From assembly GCA_029531795.1 (NCBI GenBank), contig JAPEIS010000013.1, positions 2,170,001-2,234,000 of the forward strand: a stretch of 64,000 bases of DNA, given 5' to 3'. Below the pieces are notes generated by a model. It was not told the DNA's origin. It did not search any database and saw nothing but the letters and a program-made list of their open reading frames with translations. The translations under genes and the position numbers were made by a program. Numbering within the stretch: position 1 is the stretch's first letter; each line of letters starts with the position of its first letter. Of the stretch, positions 11,391 through 23,907 are shown one piece after another. Origin of the DNA: Sclerotinia nivalis. Its lineage: Eukaryota; Ascomycota; Leotiomycetes; Helotiales; Sclerotiniaceae.

Positions 11391-13125
11391 ATGACCATTT
11401 TCTCCTCTTGCCAACCATGGCTCTCCAAATGCATAACAGTGCCCCCAAAATACATACAAGCATCCGTCATTATTTCGATTGGTGGTATTCTATTTGGTCT
11501 TGACACAGGGACTATCGCTCCTTTAACAGTGATGCCTCAATTCGATGAAACTTTTGGTACACTCTCATCAACCGTCGTACGTATATTCTTCCCCCTTCAT
11601 TTCCTCGCTTACCCCATTCAACTAAATCTAACACGATTCTTCCTCTCAGCACGGTCTCGTGGTTTCCACAATCCTTATACCTGCAGCACTCTCCTCAATG
11701 TTCACCGGCCATTTAGCCAATGCCCTCGGCCGCTTAGTAGCGACCGCAATCGGCTCCTTCATCTTTGGTATTGGCGCAGCCATTGAATGTTCATCTTTTC
11801 ACCTCCCTCAACTTTTTGTTGGCCGTGCCATCAAAGGAATCGGCGAAGGCTTTTTCCTAAGCACATTGACTGTTTATATCACCGAGATATCACCTCCTTC
11901 CCAAAGAGGTACTTTAGCTAGTCTTCCGCAGCTTGCTACCACTTTGGGATGTCTTGCAGGCTATTTTATGTGTTATGGTTCTGTGGGCATAGAATTAAGC
12001 CTGAGTTGGAGATTACTGTTTGCGGTACAAGCAATTATCGCACTCTTGTTCACAGCTAGCACTATGTTATTCCTACCGCAAAGTCCAAGATGGTTAGCAG
12101 CCAGGGGAAAGTTTGAGGAAGCGGAGCGAGTATGGTTGCATCTCGCGGTGCCTGATAAGGAGAGAGAAGGGGTGGAACAGGAAGTAGATGATAATGAGAA
12201 AGCAGATCAGGAAGTTAAAACAAAAGATTTATTTGCAATTTTCGCACCGGATGCGTGGAAGAGGACAGTTTTGGGTTTATTCTTGATGGGGATGCAGCAG
12301 GCGACTGGGATTGATGGTGTTTTATACGTGTGTCCCTTCGATCTTTTTTTCCACTCCTTCCACATTTCATAAAAGCAGAACTAAGAAAACTGACAAAACC
12401 AGTACGCACCTCTCCTCTTCCAATCTGCTGGGTTGACGTCATCAACCGCCTCATTTCTTGCCTCGGGCATTTCCGCGCTCCTAATCTTCCTCACCACCAT
12501 TCCAACCCTCATCCTGGCCGATAAATGGGGTCGCAGAACTAGCACCATCGTTGGCGGCATCGGACAGGTCATCGTAATGTTCATCATCGCCTCTCTCTAC
12601 GCTTCCGATTCCGTTCATTCCTCTTATGGCGCTGGTCGCTGGGTCGTTATCATCTGCATCTACCTGTTCGCCATTATATTTGCTGCAACATGGGCTGTGA
12701 CGTTCAAAGTATACGTCTCTGAGATTCAAAGCGCTAAAACGAGGGCCGGAGCAACGAGTCTAAGTTTGAGTGCTAATTGGGTAGTTAATTGGATAATAGC
12801 GTTCACGACGCCTATATTCCTGGCGAAGAGTGCGAGTGGATGTTATTGGATGTGGGGAAGCGCGGCATTAGTGACAGTCATTGTGGCGCTAATCTGGATG
12901 CCGGAAACGAAGGGGAAGAGTTTGGAGGAGATTGATGCTAGTTTTAGGAAGGGGGATATTAAGGGCACTGTTAGTGAAGGTGGGGTTCTGGAGTTGGGGC
13001 CAGTGGACTGGTTGGGAGATCAGGATGAGGATACTTCTGAGAGAGATGATAAACACAATATGAAAGTTACTTCGAGGGCTGTGGTCGATACCGCTGCTTC
13101 GAGCTTCACCGTGTCGCTGTCGTAA
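11391..13125 (+). CDS. MFS sugar transporter
   Basis: Twelve-helix hexose-type transporter of the plasma membrane. Exons 11391-11576, 11650-12327 and 12403-13125 (introns 73 and 75 bases, CTAAC-like branches) give 528 residues. Family marks in order: GGILFGLDTGTIAPL in helix 1, VGRAIKGIGEGFF, ISPPSQRGTLASLPQ, FLPQSPRWLAARGKFEEAERVW, GMQQATGIDGVLYYAPLLFQ (usual QQxxGIN region, here ending in D), LADKWGRRTS, PETKGKSLEEID. The C-terminal tail (from about residue 470) is hydrophilic and acidic. Substrate not predictable; the two neighbouring genes are secreted proteins, one a glucanase, so uptake of released sugars is plausible but only inference. Confidence 0.9.
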
Positions 13126-14601
13126 TTCGGTATAGGATGATATTCAACGGATTTTGAGCAGAGGATTTCATGAATGGTCCTTTCCATACATCAACGAGAT
13201 GGAATACAAGGTTAACGATTAGTAATCACATACAACACGTGGGTTAAAGTTAGACTGATATTGGGTAAGGGTAGAATTGGTATAGATTGCAAGCAGCAAA
13301 TTAAAATTACAATTATACCTGAAGCTAAGACTAGATGAACACAAAAGACTATATATAAATAATACAATGAAAGATGTCTGAACACCATCCAATTTAAAAA
13401 TCTACCTGGCTCTTTTATTATATAATCCAAACCCAATCCTTACACAGCAAACTAACAAATAGACATTTGAACTCAAAATCTTTATTATTAATTAAAACGA
13501 AATCCACCTGACCGAAGCGAGCCCAAAGGAGAAAAAGATTATAACCCTCGTCAAACATATTAAAGAAAACACAACGCTTCTTCCCTCCAACCATTCATAT
13601 TATATATACCTATTAGAGTTTCGGGCTCTGTGCAACCCATGCGTCATATCTTAATTCGATAATTGGACTCACACCACGTTATTGTGATGAGTGTTTCAGA
13701 TATATAAAATATGGACAAGGCACAAATATCATAACTCCAACTCACATCGGCAAGCGATAACAAAAGATTTTGATCACCTGATCCATTTTGAACGTGCTAA
13801 CGCGTCCCCACGCGTAGTTCCTCATCAATCTCTCATACTGCACTTCACAATCGAATATCTCTCTCTAAGCCAAATATCCGGATACAGAACATCTTTCCAA
13901 AAGGCCTTTACTGCCATGCCAAATCTTTTGATAGATACGGAGAGCCTTACATGATGTTGTAACGGTATACATGCATCAGACACCTGGATGCTCAAAGGTC
14001 GGTAATTGGTTGGTCTTGACTCTTGTCCGAAGATCAAAATCTCCCAAAATAAGTTTTCTTCAGCCGCATATAAAAGTTTAACAGCATTTACACCTACCTA
14101 GTATGGACTAGTTTCTATAGATCTATGGTAAATTTCAATTATTATTATGCTTTTCAGCTCGAAAAAGCTGATATCATTGATATCCCTACCACAGATGGAA
14201 ACATCATGGTAGAACGGGCGATGCATTCATGAAAATAGGCGGAGAAGAGTATCACTAATCACAATTCAAATCACAATTGTGTCACTTCCACAAACTTTGG
14301 ATAAGATGGATGTGATCCAGATTCTTATCAGGAAGTGCCGGTTGCACCGCATTGACTTCATTCATTTCGTACTTGCTTTTATATCAGTCTTTCTGCTGCT
14401 GCCCCTTCCTCATACTGTTCGGCCCTTCATTCTTTTTCAATTGACCAAAGCCAACTTTCACATTCATTAAATCTGTTTCCTTCTTTCTTATTTTTCACTC
14501 CTTTACACTCCTTTACACTCTTACACTCCTTTTTCGCTTTCGAAATGAACTTTCATTGAATTCAAGAACATCTTCAACCACAGCAAAAACGCGTTAAAAA
14601 T
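13126..14601. other. Intergenic region
   Basis: No gene supported. A ctcctttacactcctttacactcttacactc pyrimidine repeat (about 14490-14535) lies just upstream of the glucanase ATG and probably forms part of its leader. Confidence 0.5.
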
Positions 14602-17274
14602 ATGGGCTTTTATAACTTCTTTCTTTTCCTATCTTTGAACCTCAGTTTTATGAGTGTGACTTCAACCTATATCTCTACCACTACCATTTACCTCGCATCA
14701 GCTCAAAGACCATCGGCAACAATCACACCCTTTAAAATTTTTCCCAATATCACCACGACAACAAATACTTCTGCCTCATCGTATTGGCTCGAAGAAATCT
14801 CTCATCAGGGACTTGCGCCGTTTAATTCGAATGATACCTCATATCAGGTATTCCGAAATGTGAAGGACTTTGGAGCCAAAGGTTGATATCATCATACTTG
14901 TGTACCCATTCATGAGAGCTAGCTAACATCGTGAAGGGGATGGTATCACCGATGATACTGCTGCTATCAACAAAGCCATCAGTTCAGGCAAAAGGTGTGA
15001 GCCTGGCGTGTGTCAATCTACAACGACATCACCTGCAGTGGTTTACTTCCCAGCCGGGACATATCTCATCTCATCCTCAATCATTAATTACTACCTCACT
15101 CAGATTATAGGTAATCCGAATGATCTCCCTGTACTGAAGGCTACGGCCGGGTTCCAAGGATTGGGATTGATCGATGGAGATCTTTACGGAGCCAACGGAC
15201 TCGATTTCGGGGCAACAAATGTCTTTTATCGCCAAATTCGTAATCTGGTGTTGGATATGACGAAAATTTCCTCTAATTCTACAGCCTATGGAATCCACTG
15301 GCCTACTGCCCAAGCTACCAGCCTACAGAATATTGTGTTCAAAATGAGCGATGCAAATGGAACTCAACATCAAGGACTGTTTATTGAATCAGGTACGTAG
15401 ATAACCTGGCGAAAGCTTCGTCTCTTGCTCACCAATTTCACTCATAATATGGGTCTCATATTATGGAACTATACCAGACGGCACTTTATTTTGACCTATG
15501 CATTTCGGCTCACACAAAATAGGCTCGGGTGGCTTCATGAATGATTTGGTTTTCAATGGTGGGATGATAGGAGCTGCATTCGGTAATCAGCAATTCACCG
15601 TTCGAAATTTAACCTTCAACAATGTTGTAACAGCAATTCAGCAGAGTTGGGATTGGGGATGGACATATCTGAACATCAATATCAATAATTGCACCACTGG
15701 GTTAGACATTTCCTCGGGTGGATCATCAGCTGAATCTGTAGTGTCCGCCACATTGATTGACAGTAGCTTCACAAATACCGAGGTCGCCATTATCACCGCT
15801 TACAATGGTTCGTCTTTCCCAGAATCTGCTGGGAACCTCATTCTTGATAACATCCGTTTGACGAATGTCCCGGTTGCTATACAGGAATCTGAAAATACAG
15901 TTTTGGCTGGGAAGAGGAACGGATCAATGATAATTAGTGGATGGGGCGAAGGAAGCGAATATGATCCAAATGGCCCCACCCCCTTTGAGGGGCCAATTGT
16001 GTCTTTCCCTCGCTCTGAATCTTTATCTCCTGGTGGGAAGTTCTACGCTCGCTCAAAACCTCAATACGAAGGCTATCCGCTTTCTAAATTCGTTTCAGTT
16101 CGCACAGCAGGTGCCGCCGGAGATGGAGTTACTGACGACACGATGGCATTGAACGCGGTATTTGAGTATGCGGCCATCGCCAACAAGATTGTCTATATCG
16201 ATAGTGGAATCTATAAAGTGACTTCGACCATCCATATTCCATCGTGTTCGAGGATTCTCGGTGAATCATATCCAGTTATCATGGGATCAGGATCATTTTT
16301 CACTGATATTGCTCATCCCCAACCTGTCGTTCAAGTTGGCTTTCCTTTCGAATCCGGAAATGTTGAGTGGTCAGATACGATTGTTTCGACTCGAGGATAT
16401 ACGGGTGGTGCTATATTGATTGAATGGAATCTAGCCAGTCCGGCGAATTCTCCTTCTGGACTTTGGGATGTCCACACACGAATCGGTGGATTTGTCGGTT
16501 CTGACCTGCAGTTAGATCGCTGTCCCACAACTCCTAATAATACCAGCATCGTCCTTGAATGTAGAGCAGCTTTCATGTCGATTCACATCACCGAGTATGC
16601 TTCCGGCCTCTACCTAGAAAATAACTGGTTTTGGGTTGCTGACCACGACATTGATGACCCTAACTTATCCCAAATCACAATCTATGCCGGCCGTGGACTT
16701 TATTGCGAATCTAAAGTTGGTGCTATATGGCTCGTTGGAACGGCAGTCGAGCATCATACTTTATATCAATACCAATTTGATAATACGAGAGATATTTTCG
16801 CGGGACAAATTCAGACAGAAACAGCATATTATCAACCGAATCCCAATGCAATATACCCTTTTCCAGCATTGGCTGAATGGAATGATCCGGATTTCGCGGC
16901 CACGTGCGGAAATTCAACCGGAGGAAACTGCGCGGAAGGATGGGGTCTTCGAATCATAGACAGCGAATGTGTTTATGTATACGGTGCTGGATTGTACAGT
17001 TTCTTTGATAATTATAATACCTGTAAGTTGGCTGGATCTATTTCAATTGGTGATCGTCTCACTAACATATCCAGCGTGCTCTGATCAAGGGAATGGTGAG
17101 GCTTGTCAAGCTAGAATCATTAGTCTTGAGGGGAATAATACAGATATTGGTATTTACAATCTGAATACAGTAGGTATCACGAATATGATCACTATTGATG
17201 GAAGAGATTTTGGGAATTATTCGGATAATCTTGCTGGGTTTGTGGATCATATTGCTTTATTTAGAAGCGAGTGA
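14602..17274 (+). CDS. Secreted GH55 exo-beta-1,3-glucanase
   Basis: Glycoside hydrolase family 55 enzyme releasing sugars from beta-1,3-glucan of fungal or plant origin. Exons 14602-14881, 14937-15392, 15523-17022 and 17075-17274 close exactly to 811 residues. A hydrophobic leader (MGFYNFFLFLSLNLSFMSV) targets secretion. Two tandem pectate-lyase-like beta-helix halves follow, each opening with the family phrase: NVKDFGAKGDGITDDTAAIN and VRTAGAAGDGVTDDTMALN. Further marks: VVYFPAGTYLISSSI, GSGGFMNDLVFNGG, QQSWDWGWTYLNI, and a C-terminal LYSFFDNYNTSCSDQGNGE. Length fits the family (about 750-850). No truncation seen. Confidence 0.92.
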
Positions 17275-17613
17275 TGTTGAGTGGTGATGTTGAGATGGTG
17301 GCATATCTTTGAGGATATATAAGGAATCTTTATTTGTAAGATATTACATCAAGCTTGTTTTATATAGATAGAAAGAACCATAGGTACTCTCGCCTATTCA
17401 AGGGGTATGCACCACATTCAGCAAATGAAATTTCCCGAAAGAAAGCTGCCTCTCCCAAGTCCAATTTGGCACTCCCATACAAACAAAGAAAATACACAAG
17501 GGAATAATCTCAAATCGGTTTTGTTGCATATCTCACTAATGTATCATCGCTCGATCGGAATATCGAAGATATAAAACACCAATCAATAGCCTCTGATGTC
17601 AATCCATTTAACC

Positions 17614-17637
17614 AAAGAAAGAAAGAAAGAAAGAAAG
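17614..17637 (+). repeat. GAAA microsatellite
   Basis: About six consecutive GAAA units. Confidence 0.85.
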
Positions 17638-18652
17638 TAATCTTACAATATCTACCCTACTTTTTCTTCCTATAAACAAGCAAATCGCAAAATCTCATCT
17701 CGATTCCCGTTTCCTGATGATCTAGTAGGTTAGTATTGATTTTCTTTTTTTGTCTGGAATATCCTCTAATGATTAGTAGTAAATCCCCTAGTAAATCCCC
17801 TAATGTCGATGATACAAAGAAAAGAGTATTTCTCGATCTGAACTTGCTTGCATCTGTATTCATATTCATACATATTTCTATCAACAAATCAGATCAAATG
17901 AAATCAACCCAATCCAGACCAAACCATCAACAAAGAATCTTCCCCCAAATCCAAATCCAAATCCAAATCTAAACTCTATGCAGCCTTAGCCTCAGCCTTC
18001 TTCAATCTCCACATTGACATGATTACTCGAGTATACCAACAATAACAATAAACACCAGAGGGAATTCTTTATCCACTCATCTTCTCCCATTCCAACATTT
18101 TCCTCATTCTCTAGCATCTCCATCCCTCTATCCCTTCTAGCGCAAAACAAAACAAGACAAAACAACCCCCCCATTGAAATACTCAGTGTTCAATCTCCAT
18201 CCTTTCATTTACTATCCTCACTACTATGGACTCACCATGAAGATCTGATCTAACAAAGACTCAACAATGAAAAGTAACGAAAATGATGATCATGAAAAAA
18301 ATGAAGAAACTCATATACTGGTAATCGTTCCCGATGTTCCGGATGGTTTTGAGATGTGCAACAAAATAAATAAATGAAATGTAATATAACACACAAAGTA
18401 AAAGTAAACAAAGTAAAGGGTTTGGTAGGTAGGTTGTTTTTGTGGTATGTGTGGAATGTAATGTGTGGTATGTATAGCGTTAGGTTTAGCGTTTAGGGTT
18501 TAGGGATTGAGATAAAGAAGACGAGGAAAGAAAGAGACATAGCAGAGAGGAGAGCAGAGGGTGATATTTTTAAAAATTTGTTATTTTGATATGGAAAGAA
18601 AATGTATGAGTATGAGAATGAACGAGAATAGGAAGAAAACTTAAAACTTCCA

Positions 18653-18667
18653 CCCCCCCCCCCCCCC
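18653..18667 (+). repeat. Poly-C tract (15 C)
   Basis: Uninterrupted run of 15 C residues; its length may be unreliable in the assembly. Confidence 0.9.
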
Positions 18668-18810
18668 TCTTCCTTTCCCCCGCGCCTGACCCCACTAAAT
18701 TTAAATCAATAAACTATGTGCACTTAATCAAACGCCATACCGGTAGATAAATGCGCGCATCTTGTCCTCCGCCCTGACGTACTATGCTTTGCTCCAATAT
18801 ACACACTCCG

Positions 18811-18876
18811 CATCCACATCCACATCCACATCCACATCCACATCCACATCCACATCCACATCCACATCCACATCCA
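18811..18876 (+). repeat. CCACAT hexanucleotide microsatellite
   Basis: About eleven near-perfect CCACAT units, followed by a looser CATACA-rich tract to about 18935. Confidence 0.95.
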
Positions 18877-19024
18877 TACCTACATACACATACACATACA
18901 AATACACATATGCATACACATACTCATACATACATACAAGCTATTCCTCCATAAACAACGTATGTACCACCCTCACCCTCTCTCGCCCATAAATACAACA
19001 TTCGACAAAGAAAAATACAACACC

Positions 19025-19948
19025 TCAAGGCGTCTGAACATATTCATGAGTTTCCGTCCTCAAAGCCGCCACGCCATTTTCCTTCCCGCTGCTACCCGCC
19101 ACAATCCCCATCGAATCCGTCGGCTCAATCTCACCCCCCCAACTCGAAAATCGTACGTGCTTTCCCCTCCATGCTCTCTTGGCTTTCGTGCCTTCTTTCC
19201 CTTTTCCCTTGGCATCTGCATCTTCTAGCGTTTCTTTTTCCGTTCCCGGAACAATTAATGTATCATTCATTCTCATCGGCATGCTCATTCCACCCTCTAC
19301 ACCCTGTACTCCCAAACCCCCTAATCGAACACCCTCTCCAATCCCCTCTCCGTCTTCCTCCTCCTCTCGAATCGGATCATAACTCCACGCTCTCGCTCTC
19401 CCACCCCTTCCATTTCCCACCCCCCGACTACTCCGCGCACTCTTCATTCGTCTTCCAAAGCCATCTTTTGCGCCCACATACGTCGGATCCCCTTGCAGTA
19501 ATTTCCTCTTCCTATATTCTTTCCTCAATATCCACACTAACATTCCTAATATCGATGCCGTTATTACAAGTACGAAGGCGTTGACGCCAATGGCTACTTT
19601 CCACGATGTGGGAATGTGAGGACCGGATGGAGATTCATCGTATTTAGCATGGTGAAAGGAGTGCGTGTGGTATGCGTTATATTCGCGGAGTTCGAGACCT
19701 GGAGAGGATGATGGTGGGTTGCAGTTTGATGTGCAGATTGAAGAGGATATGGAGTTTGGTTGTTTGATTCTGCGAATTGTATGGTTAGTATGGTGCAAGG
19801 GGAGTAGAGTAACATCATCTATCAGTGAATTGGTTGGTACATACTCATTAGATTCGGGACTTCTATCAGGAGAACGAGGTATTGAGATTACGGACGCCCA
19901 GCTTACGGCTGGCAACAAAAGAAAGGAGAGACGGAGACGGTATTCCAT
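19025..19948 (-). CDS. Single-pass membrane protein, function unknown
   Basis: Not recognised as a named family. From the start at 19948 the protein opens with a signal peptide (MEYRLRLSFLLLPAVSWASV); an in-frame ATG at 19993 would put 15 residues before it. An intron at 19770-19844 (GTATGT, TACTAAC, CAG; 75 bases, frame-neutral) is very likely, since it has all splice signals; without splicing the frame stays open. Spliced length is 282 residues. A short His/Ser-rich outer part precedes one transmembrane helix (VAIGVNAFVLVITASILGML) and a basic stop-transfer (RKEYRKRK). The cytoplasmic tail is Gly/Arg/Lys-rich. The layout resembles Mid2/WSC-like sensors, but no cysteine-rich WSC domain is present. 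Confidence 0.7.
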   Translation of the reverse strand: MEYRLRLSFLLLPAVSWASVISIPRSPDRSPESNEYVPTNSLIDDVTLLPLHHTNHTIRRIKQPNSISSSICTSNCNPPSSSPGLELREYNAYHTHSFHHAKYDESPSGPHIPTSWKVAIGVNAFVLVITASILGMLVWILRKEYRKRKLLQGDPTYVGAKDGFGRRMKSARSSRGVGNGRGGRARAWSYDPIREEEEDGEGIGEGVRLGGLGVQGVEGGMSMPMRMNDTLIVPGTEKETLEDADAKGKGKEGTKAKRAWRGKHVRFSSWGGEIEPTDSMGIVAGSSGKENGVAALRTETHEYVQTP

Positions 19949-21318
19949 AATTGTATTGATTGCACTTTTCGTGCGCACCCAAATGTTTTCCACGGAAACA
20001 AATCAACACAAATGCTCACTCTCTAGACATGCAAAAATGCCAAAAGCAAGAACCTAAAAAAGAAGAAGGAAAATACTATACTGTTAAGAAAACGATTGGT
20101 AGTAATGAGAGTTGCACACCGAAGATTCAATGCTGGAAAATGAGTGACAGGGACAAGTAGGTGATGATGGCGGTGAATTGCTAATTAATCAAGATCAGGT
20201 AGAGAGTAGACCGTCGTAGACAGCGACCGGTATTCAAAGACCAGAAATTTAATCAAAATAGAAGAAGGTTATTGGTACCAAGAATACATCACGAGCATTG
20301 ACAATAAGACATAAGACATTGATATATTCAAACCTTGAAAGTATCGTTTCCTAACGGCTAACCTGCAGGCGACGGGGCTACCAGGTCCTACTTTTGGGTC
20401 GCGTTAGATTGATAGAAAAATACTAGGTTAGATATGGGGAACAAGAATTGGAGATTTAAGTGGACCGAGTTGATAGTGCAGTTGTATTAAATGAGGTTAA
20501 ATTGAGGTTAAATTGAGGATCTAATGCAGCGAGCGGCACTGTTTTGTTTGTAAATAAAAGTTCGATCTTCCATCTTCTATCTTCCATGTTACATTATTAT
20601 GAAGGTCTATTGGTTTACTAGCCGCAAATGAGATAAGAATTGTGGCTATGAGCCAAGTAGAAGCAAAAGAGATTTGATTAGATTCGTCCGGTTATTCGGT
20701 AGATGATTTGGTGGGTCTAAACCGTGTCTGAATGGATCTAGAGAAGCTTGGTGTGTTGGAAAAAAGGGGGTGTAATCTATGGAGTAATTGTGCAGATACG
20801 CAGGTTGGATCCATGCTTAAACGGTGTGCTCTTGCCGTCTGTGATGTGTGATGCAATCCTTCTAAAATCCTCTCATATTGATATTTTAAAATAGACACTG
20901 GTGGACATAAATTTGAAGATTCTATAGAGAAATCCCTTTTCCTTTCAAATTCAATCTTCAAATTCAGTCAATGTTCAATTTATACTCGGAATCACGGACC
21001 AAGCAGCGGTGTTGATCGATTGGCCCACTCATTGATCCACGGTGGAACATTGATTTGGAGAAATGGAAATTGGATTACCAAATAAATCGTACTTCAGGGG
21101 TTCATATATTGAATTCTCCCGAGAGTTCCAGACGGACACTCTTGTAGCATCACAAAGTGCATCTAAATACGAGGACATTCTTTCTGGAAGACATATGCTT
21201 TTCTTTGCGGCATAAATTCTAGAATCAAGTTGTGGAGCAGAAAATCATAAGTATATGTCTCAGAAATTGTCCATCATATGCATACATGGTATAATTCATA
21301 TAGTACAAAACAAACAAT
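19949..21318. other. Intergenic region
   Basis: Between the membrane-protein start and the 3' end of Rsm22. Short frames only; a paired gaggttaaattgaggttaaattgagg repeat occurs near 20490. Confidence 0.5.
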
Positions 21319-23907
21319 TCATATGTCATCCTCAGCAATGGGCTTCTTCGGCTTGACAAATCGTCCCCCCTTTGTTCTTTTCTCGGGCTTGAAGATTCGC
21401 TTGGAATCTCTGCTTTCCTCGAGACCTTCCATACCATCGCGGCCCATGATAATATCGAACTTATTCTTCTTCTTCTTGGCAGCCGATTTGCTGAGAACCT
21501 TTCCGGGTTTGGATCCCTTGCTGTTTACTGCACCCGCTCCGCCCCTTCCTAGCCTAGGCTGTCTGAGGACCCGTGTTTTGGCACCAAGTGCCCAAAGATC
21601 TCCCCATTTCGATTTCCTAGCATCACGGTACGCAACCTTACTAAAACTCTTAGGAACAGTCCATCGTTCCAGCTTGCCTGATGGTGTACAAACATCCAAG
21701 GTGACATGTCCACGGCGTTTGAGAGGTGGGAGCATAGATCGTGGAAGCGACAATGGATGGAACGGCACATTCCCCTCTGCAGGTATATCTGGACCATCCG
21801 GTAAATCATGTTCCTCGTAGCCCGCAAAAGATTGGTCAGTAGCAGCATCTCCTTGAAGAATAGCTTCTTCTTTCCTACCATCAATACCTCTTCGCACTGC
21901 AAGGTAACTGTATCTAACGTCCTCGTGATTGCGAGAAGAAGCACCCAAAATCTTTTGCAGATAAGGTGGACGGAGATATCGCTGTTCAAAATGACAGAAA
22001 TCCTTTCTACCAGGGGTAAGACCTGGAACTGGATACATCGGGCATTTTGTATGATTAGTACATGGTGCAATGATCATACCCTCCTCTTTCTCCATGAACC
22101 GTGCTTCGGTATCAGAAAGGGACTGGAGCTCCTTTTCGATATTTTCGTCGCCAGGGGAAGAGATATGTGAGTCAAGTAGAAGAGAGCGAGCTCCTGCTAT
22201 AGCCTCGAATCCACGGGGTAAACCTTTTTCTATCAAAATAAGTACGCCTCCTTTGGGATCAAGCATTGACCAGAGGTTCTGTACCATGTGCTTTCGGCGA
22301 TAATCTTCCTTCAATGGAAATAAAGTATGCGGGGCAATAATTAAGTCAAATACTTTCCTAGGTTGTGCAGGTCCGCCATCAAGTTGGGCTTCGCCACTGG
22401 ATGAATGAACATAATCAGGAAGTCTAGGAAGAAAGGTAGTATTGTCGAGGAATCGTGAAACTCGATGTCTTAATGAATCTGCTCCGGTGAGAACAGTGTG
22501 CTTCCCAGAGGGTGGTTCGTCACCCTCAACAATGCCATCATCCTTTAACACATCCCATTCAGCTCGCAAAATCTCTTTCCATGCTATGACACCAGCTCCA
22601 CCAGCTCCGGCGTCAAGAATTCGTGGACCTTGGCCGCCCTCCCTGAATAACATTTCACGGATCCATTCAGATCCTAGTCGTTTTCGTACTTCGACCAATG
22701 TACTCATGACAGAGGTATAAGTACCCGACATCACCCCTGCCAAATATGCATCTGCTTCAATTTCGCTCATCCTATGTTGTGAAGCATCAAGTCCAACATG
22801 TTTCTGTGGCAAAAGTTTAAGCTTCCCTACGCTCGGGGTGGAAGAAGAATATGGTAACCACTTTCCACCAAATGCCTTTTGCGCAGCTTCTGTGACGTGT
22901 TTCATGCTTGTTCTCTCTAGAAGTTCAGTAATTGGTGTAACAAATTGTTCTTTCGGCAGCGATATAGTACTTGGGGATGTGCCAAATCTAGCGGTTCTAG
23001 TATGTGGATGTGTACGAATTTCATCCGAGCTCATATATGAATCGTAATCGTCTTCGTCAAAAGTCTCTTCGTCTTCGAATAATTCTTCCTCGGATTCCTC
23101 TGACGACTCTTCCTCCTCATAGTCCTCGTCAAAAACAGTATCTTCTTGCTCTGCTGCTCGTGCCATCGCCTCGTCCATATCGCGCTGTAGTCGTGCAATA
23201 GCATCTACCTCTCTTTGATTTTGACCTTGGAATGTTACATTAGTAGTATCTGCTCCCGCAGGAGTCTCTGCGGCCATCAATAATTCCTCAGCCTCTAATT
23301 CCACATCAGGCTCGTTCTCCTCCTCAAATTCTAATTCTTCGCCCTCGCTGGCAGAAGCAAATCCATCACTGCCATCTTCCACAACTTTAAATCCTAGTTC
23401 TGGATCGAATTCAATCTCTTCGAATTCGCCATCAGCGTTCTCCCTCAAAAGAATATTCCTAGATGGCCCATCCTCTCCAATATCCTCCTCCTCAACCTGC
23501 AGATATTCTAAATCCTCTGGTCTGGTCTCTCGTAGTGGTGGACCATACAATCTCTCATATAATTGATACTCCTGGACAGATAGATAATCCTTTGGCAGGG
23601 TTTCACCAAATGTTTGCCTAGCTTGTCTCACCACCGACTCAATTTCCGCTGCTGCTGCCGCCGCCGCTTCTATCTCAGACTCTGTCGGAGGTTTACTAGT
23701 TGGAGATTCGTCTGATCGAGTAAGAGTCGTGGAGAATAATCGTAAGGTATTAGGACGAGGCTGAATTGATCGATGGCGGAGGTCGCGATATCGTGAATGT
23801 GAAGAAGCGGTTGAAGCAGTGGGTCTTGTGAATCCATATTCGAAAAGAGAAAGGAGTTGAGACCTACATGACTGGCATGCTCTAGGAACTTTTCGTGCTG
23901 TAAGCAT
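21319..23907 (-). CDS. RSM22: Rsm22-type mitochondrial ribosome small-subunit assembly factor
   Basis: Rsm22 (METTL17 in animals) is a methyltransferase-fold protein needed for maturation of the mitochondrial small ribosomal subunit. Intronless, 862 residues from the ATG at 23907, chosen because a basic Ser/Arg-rich presequence follows (MLTARKVPRACQSCRSQ); an ATG at 23952 would add 15 residues. A long acidic, low-complexity stretch fills roughly residues 140-300. The core has the SAM-binding motif RILDAGAGGAGVIAW (about residue 430), DLIIAPHTLFPL, and the late cysteine motif APCTNHTKCPMYP followed by DFCHFEQRY, which supplies the conserved metal/Fe-S cysteines of the family. The tail is strongly basic (KSAAKKKKNKFD, KRTKGGRFVKPKK). 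Longer than yeast Rsm22 because of the acidic insert. Confidence 0.88.
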   Translation of the reverse strand: MLTARKVPRACQSCRSQLLSLFEYGFTRPTASTASSHSRYRDLRHRSIQPRPNTLRLFSTTLTRSDESPTSKPPTESEIEAAAAAAAEIESVVRQARQTFGETLPKDYLSVQEYQLYERLYGPPLRETRPEDLEYLQVEEEDIGEDGPSRNILLRENADGEFEEIEFDPELGFKVVEDGSDGFASASEGEELEFEEENEPDVELEAEELLMAAETPAGADTTNVTFQGQNQREVDAIARLQRDMDEAMARAAEQEDTVFDEDYEEEESSEESEEELFEDEETFDEDDYDSYMSSDEIRTHPHTRTARFGTSPSTISLPKEQFVTPITELLERTSMKHVTEAAQKAFGGKWLPYSSSTPSVGKLKLLPQKHVGLDASQHRMSEIEADAYLAGVMSGTYTSVMSTLVEVRKRLGSEWIREMLFREGGQGPRILDAGAGGAGVIAWKEILRAEWDVLKDDGIVEGDEPPSGKHTVLTGADSLRHRVSRFLDNTTFLPRLPDYVHSSSGEAQLDGGPAQPRKVFDLIIAPHTLFPLKEDYRRKHMVQNLWSMLDPKGGVLILIEKGLPRGFEAIAGARSLLLDSHISSPGDENIEKELQSLSDTEARFMEKEEGMIIAPCTNHTKCPMYPVPGLTPGRKDFCHFEQRYLRPPYLQKILGASSRNHEDVRYSYLAVRRGIDGRKEEAILQGDAATDQSFAGYEEHDLPDGPDIPAEGNVPFHPLSLPRSMLPPLKRRGHVTLDVCTPSGKLERWTVPKSFSKVAYRDARKSKWGDLWALGAKTRVLRQPRLGRGGAGAVNSKGSKPGKVLSKSAAKKKKNKFDIIMGRDGMEGLEESRDSKRIFKPEKRTKGGRFVKPKKPIAEDDI

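Larger units (their letters stand above)
17275..19024. other. Intergenic region rich in simple repeats
   Basis: Contains a GAAA tract (about 17614-17637), a CAAATC tract (17945-17969), a TTTAGGG pair (18492-18505), a 15-base C run (18653-18667) and a CCACAT microsatellite (18811-18876). No protein gene of normal size. On the minus strand a short frame ending at 17975 reads MSMWRLKKAEAKAA, which could be a terminal exon, but no upstream exon could be established. Confidence 0.5.

Noticed and set aside
18811..18876. CRISPR-like array
   Set aside because: A plain hexanucleotide microsatellite with no spacers; the host is a eukaryote.
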